Assembly (NCBI GenBank): GCA_019634715.1
Contig: JAHCAU010000007.1
Location: 154,609 to 218,608, forward strand
Length of the DNA stretch: 64,000 bases
Direction of reading: 5' to 3'
Source of the DNA: Lysobacter sp.
GTDB taxonomy: Bacteria > Pseudomonadota > Gammaproteobacteria > Xanthomonadales > Xanthomonadaceae
The notes beneath the pieces were generated by a model that was not told where the DNA came from, did not search any database, and saw nothing but the letters and a program-made list of their open reading frames with translations. A program made the translations under genes and the position numbers. Below are positions 17,218 to 28,143 of the stretch, piece by piece. Positions within the stretch are counted from its first letter, which is position 1, and each line of letters begins with the position of its first letter.

Positions 17218-17559
17218 ATGTCCGCCAGGTTCTTCATCTCCCTGCCCGATCCCGATGCCGTGAGTTCCGCGGGTACCTTCGCGTTCCGCTCACGCGGTGC
17301 CGAGGGCATCGCAGACGAACTGCGCGCCGCCCTGCGCACCGACACGCTGTTCCAGCGCTGGCGCGCCACGCAGGACGATCCGGACGCGGTCGATCCGGCG
17401 ATGGGCGCGATCGATCCCGATGCCGCCGTCGCCGGACAGCAGAACGACCTGCACGTGGAACTGGTCGTGGTCTCGTCGATCTCCAGCGCGGTCCTGCGCC
17501 ACCGCCTGCGCCTGCTCGCCGGGCACGCCTGGCAGCTGCGGGACGTCACCGCCGTCTGA
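17218..17559 (+). CDS. Conserved-looking hypothetical protein
   Basis: A 113-residue soluble protein without signal peptide or recognised domain. It begins MSARFFISLPDPD, contains an acidic middle (QDDPDAVDPAMGAIDPDAA) and ends in a hydrophobic strand-helix pattern (ELVVVSSISSAVLRHRLRLL). The ATG is preceded by GGAG. Codon use matches its neighbours, which supports a real gene. It ends one base before the convergent fghA stop, so the two genes abut tail to tail without spacer. I recognise no family. Confidence 0.65.
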   Translation: MSARFFISLPDPDAVSSAGTFAFRSRGAEGIADELRAALRTDTLFQRWRATQDDPDAVDPAMGAIDPDAAVAGQQNDLHVELVVVSSISSAVLRHRLRLLAGHAWQLRDVTAV

Positions 17560-18396
17560 TCAGCGTGCCTGGTTCAGCCGGCGCATGTGGAAGATGAAGT
17601 GCTCGCCGATGAAGCTGCTGATGAAGTAGTAGCTGTGGTCGTAGCCCGGGCGGATGCGCAGGTCGATCGGATGGTCGACCGCATCGCAGGCCGCGAGCAG
17701 GCGACCCGACTGCAGTTGCGTGTCGAAGAATTCGTCGTCGCCCCCCTGGTCGATCAGCAGGGGCAGCCGTTCGCGCGCGGTCGCGACCAGTTCGCAGGCA
17801 TCCCATGCCTTCCACTGCGCGCTGTCTTCGCCGAGATAGGCCGAGAACGCCTTCCGGCCCCACGGCACCTGCGAGGGCGCGACGATCGGCGAGAACGCCG
17901 ACACGCTGCGGTACCGCCCCGGATTGCGCAGCGCCGCCACCAGCGCGCCGTGCCCGCCCATTGAATGTCCGCTGATCGCGCGCGCTGCGGTCGCCGGAAA
18001 ATGCGCCTCGACCAGCGCCGGCAGCTCGTTCACCACGTATGCGTGCATGCGGTAATTCGCCGACCACGGTGCCTGCGTGGCATCGAGGTAGAAGCCCGCG
18101 CCCTTGCCGAGGTCGTAGCCCTCGGCGTCGGGCACGTGATCGCCGCGCGGGCTGGTGTCCGGTGCGACCACGATCACCCCGTGCTCCGCCGCGTAACGCT
18201 GCGCATTGGCCTTGGTGATGAAGTTCTGCTCGGTGCAGGTCAACCCCGACAGCCAGTACAGCACCGGGCAGGCCCGACTGGCCGATTGCGGCGGCAGGTA
18301 CACCCCGACGTTCATCGCGCATCCCAGCGCGGTCGATTCGTGGCGCCAGACATCCTGCCAGCCGCCGTGGGACGCGTGATGTTCGATCCGTTGCAA
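17560..18396 (-). CDS. fghA: S-formylglutathione hydrolase
   Basis: Last step of glutathione-dependent formaldehyde oxidation: hydrolyses S-formylglutathione to formate and glutathione. The 278-residue esterase-D-type alpha/beta hydrolase shows LTCTEQNFITKANAQR, the nucleophile motif ISGHSMGGHGAL, the acid region LLIDQGGDDEFFD and the catalytic His in GYDHSYYFISSFI. It lies 37 bases downstream of frmA on the same strand, completing the frmR-frmA-fghA operon. Frm-type naming (frmB) would be equally suitable. Confidence 0.95.
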   Translation of the reverse strand: MQRIEHHASHGGWQDVWRHESTALGCAMNVGVYLPPQSASRACPVLYWLSGLTCTEQNFITKANAQRYAAEHGVIVVAPDTSPRGDHVPDAEGYDLGKGAGFYLDATQAPWSANYRMHAYVVNELPALVEAHFPATAARAISGHSMGGHGALVAALRNPGRYRSVSAFSPIVAPSQVPWGRKAFSAYLGEDSAQWKAWDACELVATARERLPLLIDQGGDDEFFDTQLQSGRLLAACDAVDHPIDLRIRPGYDHSYYFISSFIGEHFIFHMRRLNQAR

Positions 18397-18433
18397 ACCC
18401 GTGTACTCCAGATGGTGCGTGTCTCGTTCGCGA

Positions 18434-19888
<1,455 letters not shown>

Positions 19889-20857
19889 TTATCTTCCCGA
19901 ATGCCCGGTCTCGTCGTACTCCCGCGGCGCGAGCATCTGCGGCTGGATCAGTTCGATGAAGTCCCGCGCCTGCTGCGACAGGTATTTGCCCTTGCGCACG
20001 ACGACGCCGTAGCTGCGCGAGGGGAAATACTTCGCCAGCGAGCGCGCAGCGAGGCGCTGGCGGTCGGCGTCGGTGAGACAGATCGAGGTGACGATGCTGA
20101 TGCCCAGGCCCATCGCGACATACTGCTTGATCACTTCCCAGCCGCCGACTTCGAGAGCGACGGTGTAGGGCACGCGGTTCTGCTGGAACACCAGGTCGAC
20201 GAGGCGGTAGGTGGTCAGGCGCTGCGGGGGCAGGATCAGGCCGTAGGGCGAGAGGTCTTCGAGCTTGATCTCGGGCTTGGCCATGAGCGGGTGGCCGGGC
20301 GGGGCGATCAGCATCGGCTCGAAGCGGTAGACCGGGGCGTAGTCGAGGTCGCCGGGCGCGTCGAGCATCGAGCCGACGGCCAGGTCCACACCGTCGGAGC
20401 GCAGCAGGTCCAGGCCACCGGCGCCGGTGACGTTGTGCAGGATCAGGCGGACCTCGGGGTGGGCCTTGCGGTAGGCCTCCACGATGCGCGGCAGCAGGTA
20501 GAGGATGGTCGAGCTGCCGGCGGCGACGTGCAGCTCGCCGGCATCCAGGCCCCGGAGCTGTTCGCGGAAGGTCGCGGGCAGGGCGTCGATGCCCTCGACC
20601 AGGGGCCGGGCCAGTTCGTAGAGGGCATCGCCCTCGCGGGTGGGGGTCAGGCGTCGGCCGGTGCGCTCGAACAGGCGCACACCCAGTTCGCGCTCCAGGG
20701 CCTGCAACTGCAGGGTGACGGCCGGCTGGCTGACGTAGAGGGCGCTGGCGGCGCGGGAGATCGAGCCCAGCCGGACCACCTGGCAGAAGGCCCGCAGCGG
20801 CTTCAGCCGATCGGCCTTGTAGGCGAAACGCGGCGCACTGGTGCCGTCGGAGGTCAT
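19889..20857 (-). CDS. LysR-family transcriptional regulator (CysB-like), probable regulator of aceBA
   Basis: A 322-residue LysR regulator. The N-terminal winged helix-turn-helix (about residues 18-80) contains [26 protein letters not shown]; a CysB-like substrate-binding domain fills the rest. It is transcribed divergently from malate synthase, and 110 bases with two perfect palindromes separate the two starts, the classic arrangement for a LysR activator or repressor of its neighbour. The effector is unknown. Its -35-like TTGACA (20915-20910) is clear, but the best -10 (AGATAT) is 19 bases away, so its promoter is tentative. Confidence 0.88.
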   Translation of the reverse strand: MTSDGTSAPRFAYKADRLKPLRAFCQVVRLGSISRAASALYVSQPAVTLQLQALERELGVRLFERTGRRLTPTREGDALYELARPLVEGIDALPATFREQLRGLDAGELHVAAGSSTILYLLPRIVEAYRKAHPEVRLILHNVTGAGGLDLLRSDGVDLAVGSMLDAPGDLDYAPVYRFEPMLIAPPGHPLMAKPEIKLEDLSPYGLILPPQRLTTYRLVDLVFQQNRVPYTVALEVGGWEVIKQYVAMGLGISIVTSICLTDADRQRLAARSLAKYFPSRSYGVVVRKGKYLSQQARDFIELIQPQMLAPREYDETGHSGR

Positions 20858-20870
20858 TGATTCGCATGCT

Positions 20871-20909
20871 TATAAGCTGGACTTATATCTGGCATTGAGA
20901 AAACTCAAT
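20871..20909. promoter_or_regulatory. Two palindromes in the lysR-aceB intergenic region
   Basis: TATAAG-CTGGA-CTTATA (20871-20887) is a perfect inverted repeat of the T-N11-A size LysR proteins bind. ATTGAG-AAAA-CTCAAT (20894-20909) is a second perfect inverted repeat. They are seven bases apart in an AT-rich patch that stands out from the surrounding GC-rich sequence. Candidate operators for the divergent LysR protein; binding is inferred. Confidence 0.65.
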
Positions 20910-20922
20910 TGTCAAATACAGT
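20895..20922 (+). promoter_or_regulatory. Candidate sigma-70 promoter of aceB
   Basis: TTGAGA (20895-20900), a 16-base spacer and TACAGT (20917-20922) form a plausible promoter about 45 bases before the aceB start. The -35 box lies inside the second palindrome, so a bound regulator would contact or block polymerase there. Confidence 0.45.
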
Positions 20923-20967
20923 ACCCGGGCGGATGGTGGGGCTCCCACGTTGCGATGGAGTCCCCGA

Positions 20968-22587
<1,620 letters not shown>

Positions 22588-22602
22588 TCCCGCCTCCGCT
22601 GT

Positions 22603-22677
22603 TGCAGGAGGGCCTTCAGGCCCGAGCTTTTCACATGAACGCGACAGCAAAAGCTCGGGCCTGAAGGCCCTCCTACA
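22603..22677. repeat. REP-type inverted doublet D between aceB and aceA
   Basis: Arms of 29 bases at 22603-22631 and 22649-22677 are inverted copies with one mismatch, around the core GGGCCTGAAGGCCC. Each arm also folds alone. Its location between two cotranscribed genes could stabilise the aceB part of the transcript or attenuate read-through into aceA. Confidence 0.85.
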
Positions 22678-22720
22678 GAGCCAACGACAAAACCGACCCC
22701 CCTCCCCACGAGACACGCCC

Positions 22721-24022
22721 ATGAAGACCACGCTCCCCACCGCCGAACAACTGAAGCTGGACTGGACCAACAACCCGCGCTGGGCCGGCGTGACCCGTCC
22801 GTACAGCGCCGAGGAAGTCGTGCGCCTGCGCGGCACGATTCCGGTCGACCACACCATCGCGCGCCTCGGCGCCGAGAAGCTGTGGAAATCACTGCAGGCC
22901 GAGGATTTCATCAACGCGCTCGGCGCGCTGACCGGCAACCAGGCGATGCAGCAGGTCAAGGCCGGACTCAAGGCCATCTACCTCAGCGGCTGGCAGGTCG
23001 CGGCCGACGCCAACATCGCCGGCGAGATGTATCCCGACCAGTCGCTGTATCCCGCGAATTCGGTGCCGCAGGTGGTCAAGCGCATCAACAACACCCTGCT
23101 GCGTGCGGACCAGATCCAGTGCGCGGAAGGAACCGGCGACATCGACTTCCTGCAGCCGATCGTGGCCGACGCCGAAGCCGGTTTCGGCGGCGTGCTCAAC
23201 GCGTTCGAGCTGATGAAGGCGATGATCGAGGCCGGTGCCTCGGGCGTGCATTTCGAGGACCAGCTCGCCAGCGTGAAGAAGTGCGGCCACATGGGCGGCA
23301 AGGTGCTGGTGCCGACCCGCGAGGCGGTCGAGAAGCTGGTCGCCGCGCGCCTGGCTGCCGACGTGATGGGTGTGCCGACGATCATCGTCGCGCGGACCGA
23401 CGCCGAGGCCGCCGACCTGCTGACCAGTGACGTCGACGACAACGACAAGCCGTTCGTGATCGGAGATCGCACGCCCGAAGGCTTCTACAAGACGAAGAAT
23501 GGCCTCGACCAGGCCATCTCGCGCGGCCTGGCCTACGCCCCCTACGCGGACCTGGTGTGGTGCGAGACCGGCAAGCCGGACCTGGAGTTCGCGCGCAAGT
23601 TCGCCGAAGCCATCCATGCCAAGTACCCGGGCAAGCTGCTGGCCTACAACTGCTCGCCCAGCTTCAATTGGAAGAAGAACCTCGACGACGCCACCATCGC
23701 GAAGTTCCAGAAGGAAATCGCCGGCTACGGCTACAAGTTCCAGTTCATCACCCTGGCCGGCTTCCACTCGCTGAACTACTCGATGTTCAACCTGGCCTAC
23801 GGCTACGCCCGCCGCCAGATGAGCGCCTTCGTCGAGCTGCAGGAAGCCGAGTTCGCCGCCGCCGAGCGCGGGTTCACCGCCGTGAAGCACCAGCGCGAGG
23901 TCGGCACCGGCTATTTCGACAGCGTGACCCAGACCATCCAGGGCGGGCAGTCCTCGACCGTGGCCCTGAAGGGCTCGACCGAGGAAGAGCAGTTCCACGA
24001 CGGTGCCGCCCGGGCGGCCTGA
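22721..24022 (+). CDS. aceA: Isocitrate lyase
   Basis: Cleaves isocitrate to succinate and glyoxylate, the first glyoxylate-shunt step. The 433-residue protein has the family motif [15 protein letters not shown] with the catalytic Cys, [14 protein letters not shown] metal site ([16 protein letters not shown]), the [10 protein letters not shown] segment and the C-terminal substrate-gating region. It starts with [15 protein letters not shown] after a polypurine-free but close leader. Together with aceB it allows growth on acetate or fatty acids. A strong hairpin follows about 85 bases after the stop. Confidence 0.97.
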   Translation: MKTTLPTAEQLKLDWTNNPRWAGVTRPYSAEEVVRLRGTIPVDHTIARLGAEKLWKSLQAEDFINALGALTGNQAMQQVKAGLKAIYLSGWQVAADANIAGEMYPDQSLYPANSVPQVVKRINNTLLRADQIQCAEGTGDIDFLQPIVADAEAGFGGVLNAFELMKAMIEAGASGVHFEDQLASVKKCGHMGGKVLVPTREAVEKLVAARLAADVMGVPTIIVARTDAEAADLLTSDVDDNDKPFVIGDRTPEGFYKTKNGLDQAISRGLAYAPYADLVWCETGKPDLEFARKFAEAIHAKYPGKLLAYNCSPSFNWKKNLDDATIAKFQKEIAGYGYKFQFITLAGFHSLNYSMFNLAYGYARRQMSAFVELQEAEFAAAERGFTAVKHQREVGTGYFDSVTQTIQGGQSSTVALKGSTEEEQFHDGAARAA

Positions 24023-24106
24023 CCGCATCCCGCCGACGAACGGTCGCGCGGGCCGTGTCCGGTCCCGCGCGGAACCTGCGAAAGCAGATTGGAGAAGCGG
24101 TATTCC

Positions 24107-24138
24107 GACGGATGGCCGCCTCTGCGCGGCCATCCGTC
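24107..24138 (+). terminator. Hairpin terminator downstream of aceA
   Basis: A perfect 12-bp stem (24107-24118 with 24127-24138) and an 8-base loop. An additional weaker 8-bp stem lies at 24045-24071. No U-tract is present. Confidence 0.65.
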
Positions 24139-24221
24139 GTTCCGGGGCGTGGCCGGCTCATGTCGCCCGTCCCGTGCCACGCTCGAACGGGCCCCTCAAG
24201 TCCAACCTGCGGGAAATCGTC

Positions 24222-24674
24222 ATGCGCAAGACCGTTCTTCTTTCCCTGTGCCTGTCCGTGTTCATGGCCCATGCGGCCCTCGCGTCCGACAACCGGATCC
24301 AGCTCGCCCAGGAGCTGCCCGAAATCCGTGCCGCGCAGGACGCGCTGAAGGCCGCGATCGAGAAGAAGGAAGGCCCCTACGCCCGTTACTCCGAATCGCA
24401 GCGCACGGCCCTGCGGGAGCAGCAGTCGAGCATTTACCGCCTGATCGACGGCAAGCAGAGCGTGAACGAACTGGGCGAGGACAACCGCCTGCGCCTGGCC
24501 AACCTGCTGATGGCGCAGAAAGCCCAGCTCGAGCAGAGTCCCGAAGACAAGATGGTGTGCGAGCGCGTGAAAGTGCTCGGCTCCAATCGGCCGAAGATGC
24601 AGTGCATGAGTGAGTCGCGCCGCGAGCAACTGCGCGAGCAGCAGCGCACCCAGGGCACGAAGATGGAACACTGA
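24222..24674 (+). CDS. Secreted C-X14-C protein, tandem paralogue 1
   Basis: A 150-residue exported protein: signal peptide at residues 1-22 ending ALAS, then a mostly helical, charged mature region. It shares with the next two genes a segment like SQRTALREQQSSIYRLI, an LGEDNRLRLANLL-type helix and a pair of cysteines exactly 14 residues apart (MVCERVKVLGSNRPKMQC), with Gly at position 7 between them. I know of no characterised function; the motif resembles one found in small periplasmic proteins of Xanthomonadaceae. The ATG gives the proper signal peptide. Confidence 0.75.
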   Translation: MRKTVLLSLCLSVFMAHAALASDNRIQLAQELPEIRAAQDALKAAIEKKEGPYARYSESQRTALREQQSSIYRLIDGKQSVNELGEDNRLRLANLLMAQKAQLEQSPEDKMVCERVKVLGSNRPKMQCMSESRREQLREQQRTQGTKMEH

Positions 24675-24713
24675 ATCCAGGTTGCAGTTGCCGTCATCCG
24701 CGGCCGGCGGGTA

Positions 24714-24731
24714 TCGGAAGCGCACTTCCGA
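24714..24731 (+). terminator. Short hairpin between paralogues 1 and 2
   Basis: A perfect 7-bp stem TCGGAAG/CTTCCGA with a 4-base loop, about 40 bases after the stop of paralogue 1. Weak terminator or processing element. Confidence 0.4.
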
Positions 24732-24831
24732 AGGAGCATCGCTGCAGTGTTGCCCGACGACTTCCGGCACATGCGTCTTGCTTGCCAGCCTGCAGAATGG
24801 CGGCCTTGATCCAGACACCGATTGCCAGGAG

Positions 24832-25311
24832 ATGCCCGTGTCCTTCCGTCCTGCCTGTCACTTGATTCTCTTGGCTGCCCTGCTGGCCACGGCGCCCACC
24901 GTGGTTGCCGCTCAGACCGAAACGGACCGCCAGGCTTCGGCTGTGCTTGAAGCACGCCAGAAGAACCCGGACGAAGTGAAGTCGATCCTGGCCCGTCTGT
25001 CGAATCGCCAGAAGGACGATCTGGTGCGCCAGCAGGCGATCATCGATGGCCTGCTTCGGACCAGTACCGATCCGTCGGCCCTGTCTTCCGACGACAAGGA
25101 GCGCCTCTGGAACGCCACGAAAGTGATCGATTCGATCATCGCTGGCAACACCTCCATCGCCGACGGCCAGCTGATCTGCCGGCAGGAAAAGAAGATCGGC
25201 ACGCAATTGGCCAAGCGCAATTGCCGCACCAAGGCCCAGATCGAACGTGATCGGGAGCAGGCCGGGCGCGAACTGGGCGACGCGCAGCGCGAGATCCAGA
25301 CGCGCCGTTGA
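24832..25311 (+). CDS. Secreted C-X14-C protein, tandem paralogue 2
   Basis: A 159-residue exported protein with a signal peptide at residues 1-27 (ending VVAA). The mature part aligns with the flanking paralogues through LSNRQKDDLVRQQAIIDGLL, SSDDKERLWNATKVID and the C-X14-C loop LICRQEKKIGTQLAKRNC. The cysteine spacing and central Gly-Ser/Thr are conserved although overall identity is low, so the duplication is old. The start has AGGAG upstream. Function is unknown; a disulfide-closed loop in the periplasm is inferred. Confidence 0.75.
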   Translation: MPVSFRPACHLILLAALLATAPTVVAAQTETDRQASAVLEARQKNPDEVKSILARLSNRQKDDLVRQQAIIDGLLRTSTDPSALSSDDKERLWNATKVIDSIIAGNTSIADGQLICRQEKKIGTQLAKRNCRTKAQIERDREQAGRELGDAQREIQTRR

Positions 25312-25369
25312 TGGGGGGGGCGGGCACTCCCCCGGTGTCCATGCGTGTGCCATGCACGTGCCCTTCGGA

Positions 25370-25393
25370 CCCGATGTCGTGATGGACATCGGG
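25370..25393 (+). terminator. Hairpin downstream of paralogue 2
   Basis: A perfect 9-bp stem CCCGATGTC/GACATCGGG with a 6-base loop, in the 299-base gap before paralogue 3. The remainder of the gap holds no gene that I can support. Confidence 0.5.
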
Positions 25394-25610
25394 GGTTCCT
25401 GTATGCCGCTCTCGCCGACTCGATGAATGGGCCTGTCCTGGTCCCGGCGGTGTGGGTACCTTCCGGCATCCTTGACCCGGGAGCAGCGGCTGCAACTGGT
25501 CAACGCCCGGGAGCGGCTCGATGCGGCGATGCTTCGGGAGGCACTTGCCCCATGCCCGGACGATTCAGTACTGTTCGCAATCTGTCCGTACGGTTTTCCG
25601 GGAGCGCATC

Positions 25611-26063
25611 ATGGTGAAGGCCCTGACCTTGGCCTTGGGCCTGTTGCTGGCATCGACTGCGATCGCCACGCCGCCGCCGTCCGCGTCGGTGACCGAGATC
25701 GACCGCGATCTGACCAGCATCCTGCAGCGCCAGCGCGAGATCGCCGACCGGATGCATTTTGCATCGGACGCACTGAGTGCCCGCCAGAAGCAGGTCATCC
25801 ATCGCGAACAGCGCAGGATCTTCTCGATCCTGCAAGGGCGAAGCTCGCTCGACGAGCTGGCCCCGAGCCGGCGTATCGAACTGTGGAACGCCTTGCAGAG
25901 CGTCAATGCCGCCATCGACGGTTCGGCCTCGGCGGAAGAGCGCAAGCTGGTCTGCACCCACCAGAACCGGACCGGCAGCCGCGTGAGCCGCGTGCGCTGC
26001 ATGCGAGCCGACGAACTGGCTCCGGCGAAGGAAGAGATGGTTCGCGAAGTCCGCGCCTTCTGA
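25611..26063 (+). CDS. Secreted C-X14-C protein, tandem paralogue 3
   Basis: A 150-residue exported protein with signal peptide residues 1-19 (ending AIAT). It aligns with paralogues 1 and 2 via LSARQKQVIHREQRRIFSIL, APSRRIELWNALQSVN and LVCTHQNRTGSRVSRVRC, again two cysteines 14 apart with a Gly-Ser pair in the middle. The ATG has GGGAG upstream at good spacing. Function is unknown. Its own 5' region and the hairpins between the genes suggest that the three are transcribed separately or with attenuation. Confidence 0.75.
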   Translation: MVKALTLALGLLLASTAIATPPPSASVTEIDRDLTSILQRQREIADRMHFASDALSARQKQVIHREQRRIFSILQGRSSLDELAPSRRIELWNALQSVNAAIDGSASAEERKLVCTHQNRTGSRVSRVRCMRADELAPAKEEMVREVRAF

Positions 26064-26175
26064 AGGTCGTGCTCCGGCCCTGCCTGAACGGTATCGACGC
26101 ATCTACGGCGTCCCGGGATTCCACTCGTCCCGCAGGGTTCTAGGATGTTTCTTTGCCCTGTCGAAGGACTTGCCG

Positions 26176-26634
26176 ATGCCGGAAACCATCTACGACGCGC
26201 TGCGCGAAAGCCATGAAACCCAGCGTTCGCTGTGTCGCAGGCTGTTGCGGACCAGGCCGCACACCCGACGCCGCCAGGAAGTGTTCACCGCGCTGCGCAT
26301 CGAGCTGGCCGCGCATGCGGCGGCGGAAGAGCGCTATCTCTACGTCCCGATCCTGATGAGCGATACGGGGCTGTCCTCGTCGCGGCATGCGCTGTCCGAG
26401 CACCACCAGATCGATGAGCTGATCGAGGACATGCAGTCGCTGGGCGTGAATCATCGCGGCTGGCTCGCGAAGGCGCGCAAGCTGTCGGAAAAGGTCCATC
26501 ACCACCTGCGCGAGGAGGAAAGGAAGTTCTTCCAGGTCTCGGGCAAGATCCTGAGGCAGGCGCAGAAGACGGCACTGGCGAAGCAGTACCGCGCCGACTT
26601 CATGCGCATGCACGCAGCGCTGTCGCAGGGCTGA
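26176..26634 (+). CDS. Hemerythrin HHE-domain protein
   Basis: A 152-residue cytoplasmic helical-bundle protein with metal-binding histidines and glutamates in ALRESHETQ, ELAAHAAAEERYLY, LSEHHQIDELIED and KVHHHLREEERKFF, the HHE hemerythrin pattern. Such proteins bind di-iron and act in oxygen, NO or metal stress; the precise role here is unknown. ATG 26176 is chosen because AAGGA lies seven bases upstream; the TTG two codons earlier is too close to that site. Confidence 0.88.
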   Translation: MPETIYDALRESHETQRSLCRRLLRTRPHTRRRQEVFTALRIELAAHAAAEERYLYVPILMSDTGLSSSRHALSEHHQIDELIEDMQSLGVNHRGWLAKARKLSEKVHHHLREEERKFFQVSGKILRQAQKTALAKQYRADFMRMHAALSQG

Positions 26635-26643
26635 ACCCGCCGC

Positions 26644-27057
26644 TCAGCCGGTTTGCGGCGTGCCCTTGCGCGGCAGGCCGTCACCGGGGTCGACGTCGGC
26701 CCAGTCGACGTGCGTGTCCCAGAACACGTGCGCCATCGGTGCCTTGTCCGCGGGTCCCTCCAGGTTCGCCAGCGTGATGTGAAGTTCCCCCGGCCAGCGT
26801 TCGGAGCGGAAGAACAGCGAGCTGCCGCAGTGCGCGCAGAAGCCGCGTTCGGCCCCGGGCGACGAGGCGTACCAGCGCAGCGCGCCGGCGGTGTCCTCGA
26901 TGCGCGCGCGGTCGTTCCCGACCCCGAACCAGGTGACGTAGGCCGCGCCATGCGCACGTCGGCACATCGAACAATGGCAGTGGGCGACCCACTTGCTCGG
27001 CCAGTCGACCGTGAAGCGGACATCGCCGCAGAGACATCCGCCGTGCGAACGGGTCAT
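26644..27057 (-). CDS. GFA-family (glutathione-dependent formaldehyde-activating enzyme-like) zinc protein
   Basis: A 137-residue protein with the GFA fold: zinc-binding cysteines in GGCLCGDVRF, HCHCSMCRRAHG and GFCAHCGSSLFF. The family was named for an enzyme joining formaldehyde and glutathione, but most members have unproven activity and that original claim is debated. The start has GAAGGAGA upstream. It is convergent with the hemerythrin gene, leaving nine bases between stops, and is not part of the frm operon. Confidence 0.88.
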   Translation of the reverse strand: MTRSHGGCLCGDVRFTVDWPSKWVAHCHCSMCRRAHGAAYVTWFGVGNDRARIEDTAGALRWYASSPGAERGFCAHCGSSLFFRSERWPGELHITLANLEGPADKAPMAHVFWDTHVDWADVDPGDGLPRKGTPQTG

Positions 27058-27349
27058 CGCGCTTTCTCCTTCATCGATCCGTCCGGACGATGCCATGTCG
27101 ACGGACCGCCGTCACCTGTCGCGCGGCCGACGGGTGCCTGGCCGGCTGCAGGCAATGGGGGCGTTGCTTCTCGCGCCGCGCGGGGAGGCTGGCCCAGCCT
27201 CCATTCAAGCAGCATGCGAATTGGCGTCGGAGGTGCTGGGCGAGCCTGTTCTCGCCGTGCGCTCGCGATCGCACGGCAGGGATCCGCGTCATGTCCGGCC
27301 TGACCGGTGCATGCCGACGCTTGCCGCGTTTCCTGGCTATGAAACGGAG

Positions 27350-27378
27350 CCGATCGATCGAGTGCAGCGATCGATCGG
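27350..27378. repeat. Perfect 11-bp inverted repeat built on GATC units
   Basis: CCGATCGATCG (27350-27360), a 7-base spacer and CGATCGATCGG (27368-27378). Position is about 400 bases upstream of the ACP gene inside the gene-free region. It could be an operator or a cruciform; nothing more can be said from sequence. Confidence 0.6.
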
Positions 27379-27735
27379 TGTCGTCCCGAAGCATCGCGAG
27401 CCTGGTTTGCCGGATGAGAGGTCCGGGAGTCGGTCAGTTCGATCCTCCGACTCGCGTGGCAAGGGCACAGTCTCGCCGATGTCGCCGCCGAGAATGATCC
27501 GTGCGGGATCGATGAACCGTGATGCGCGCGGGGCAAACCTGTCGAAGCAGGCATCGCGGCGATGTGCGCGACGATCGCGGGCGGAGGCCGCGAAGGAGAG
27601 TTCCCTCGAGCAGTTTTCAAGGCTTGCCGCTTGTGAGAAATTGCCTGCCGAGGCGCCGGCAGGACCGGTCCGGGTCTGGCCCGACGGGCGGCAGGATGCG
27701 ATCGCGGGCTGTGCTACGCTCGTACGCGGCGTCAT

Positions 27736-27761
27736 GTACACGGAATCACGTACACGGAATC
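27736..27761 (+). promoter_or_regulatory. Direct repeat upstream of the ACP gene
   Basis: GTACACGGAATC occurs at 27736-27747 and again at 27750-27761, period 14, immediately before the GAAGGAG ribosome binding site of the ACP gene. The duplication could be a regulator binding site or a simple slippage product. Confidence 0.45.
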
Positions 27762-27774
27762 GAAGGAGTGATGC

Positions 27775-28071
27775 ATGTCTGAAGCGACCGCTTACGAAAC
27801 GCTCGTCGCCATTTTCCGGGACGACCTTGCGATCGACCCCGCTCGTGTCCATCCGGATGCGCCATTGATCGGTGCCTTGGGGTTCGACTCCGTCGCCTTC
27901 GCGATCGGCCTCGTGTCGATCGAGGAAAGGCTGGGCGTGACGCTCCAGCAGGACGAGCTGATCGTCTGCGAAACGGTCGGCGATGTCGCCCGGCTCATCG
28001 AACAGACCCGCAAGCGCGTGGCCGCGCCCGTCGCCGGCATTCCCGCCGAAGCCGCAGTCGCCGCCGAATGA
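27775..28071 (+). CDS. Free-standing acyl/peptidyl carrier protein
   Basis: A 98-residue carrier protein. The phosphopantetheine attachment site is S39 in LGFDSVAFAIGL, with the usual four-helix pattern around it and an Ala-rich tail (PVAGIPAEAAVAAE). It would carry the acyl group activated by the AMP-ligase encoded 72 bases downstream. The ATG has GAAGGAG upstream. It is the first gene of the ACP-ligase-dehydrogenase operon. It is not the primary-metabolism AcpP, whose neighbours (fabD/fabG/fabF) are absent. Confidence 0.9.
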   Translation: MSEATAYETLVAIFRDDLAIDPARVHPDAPLIGALGFDSVAFAIGLVSIEERLGVTLQQDELIVCETVGDVARLIEQTRKRVAAPVAGIPAEAAVAAE

Positions 28072-28143
28072 AATCCCGGCTGCCCGCACGGGCAGTCTTC
28101 GCCACCGGTCGCACGATACCGGCAGATCAGGATCGATCGAACC

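Larger units (their letters stand above)
27058..27774. other. 717-base gene-free region upstream of the biosynthetic locus
   Basis: No supportable gene on either strand: open frames are short, lack ribosome binding sites and have arginine- and serine-rich shadow composition. It contains a perfect 11-bp palindrome and, just before the ACP gene, two 12-base direct repeats. It could be regulatory or the remnant of a lost gene; I cannot recognise any protein in it. Confidence 0.6.

Noticed and set aside
27058..27774. Open frames on both strands of the gene-free region
   Set aside because: Arg/Ser/Pro-rich, no ribosome binding site, no recognisable domain, and they overlap one another in several frames.
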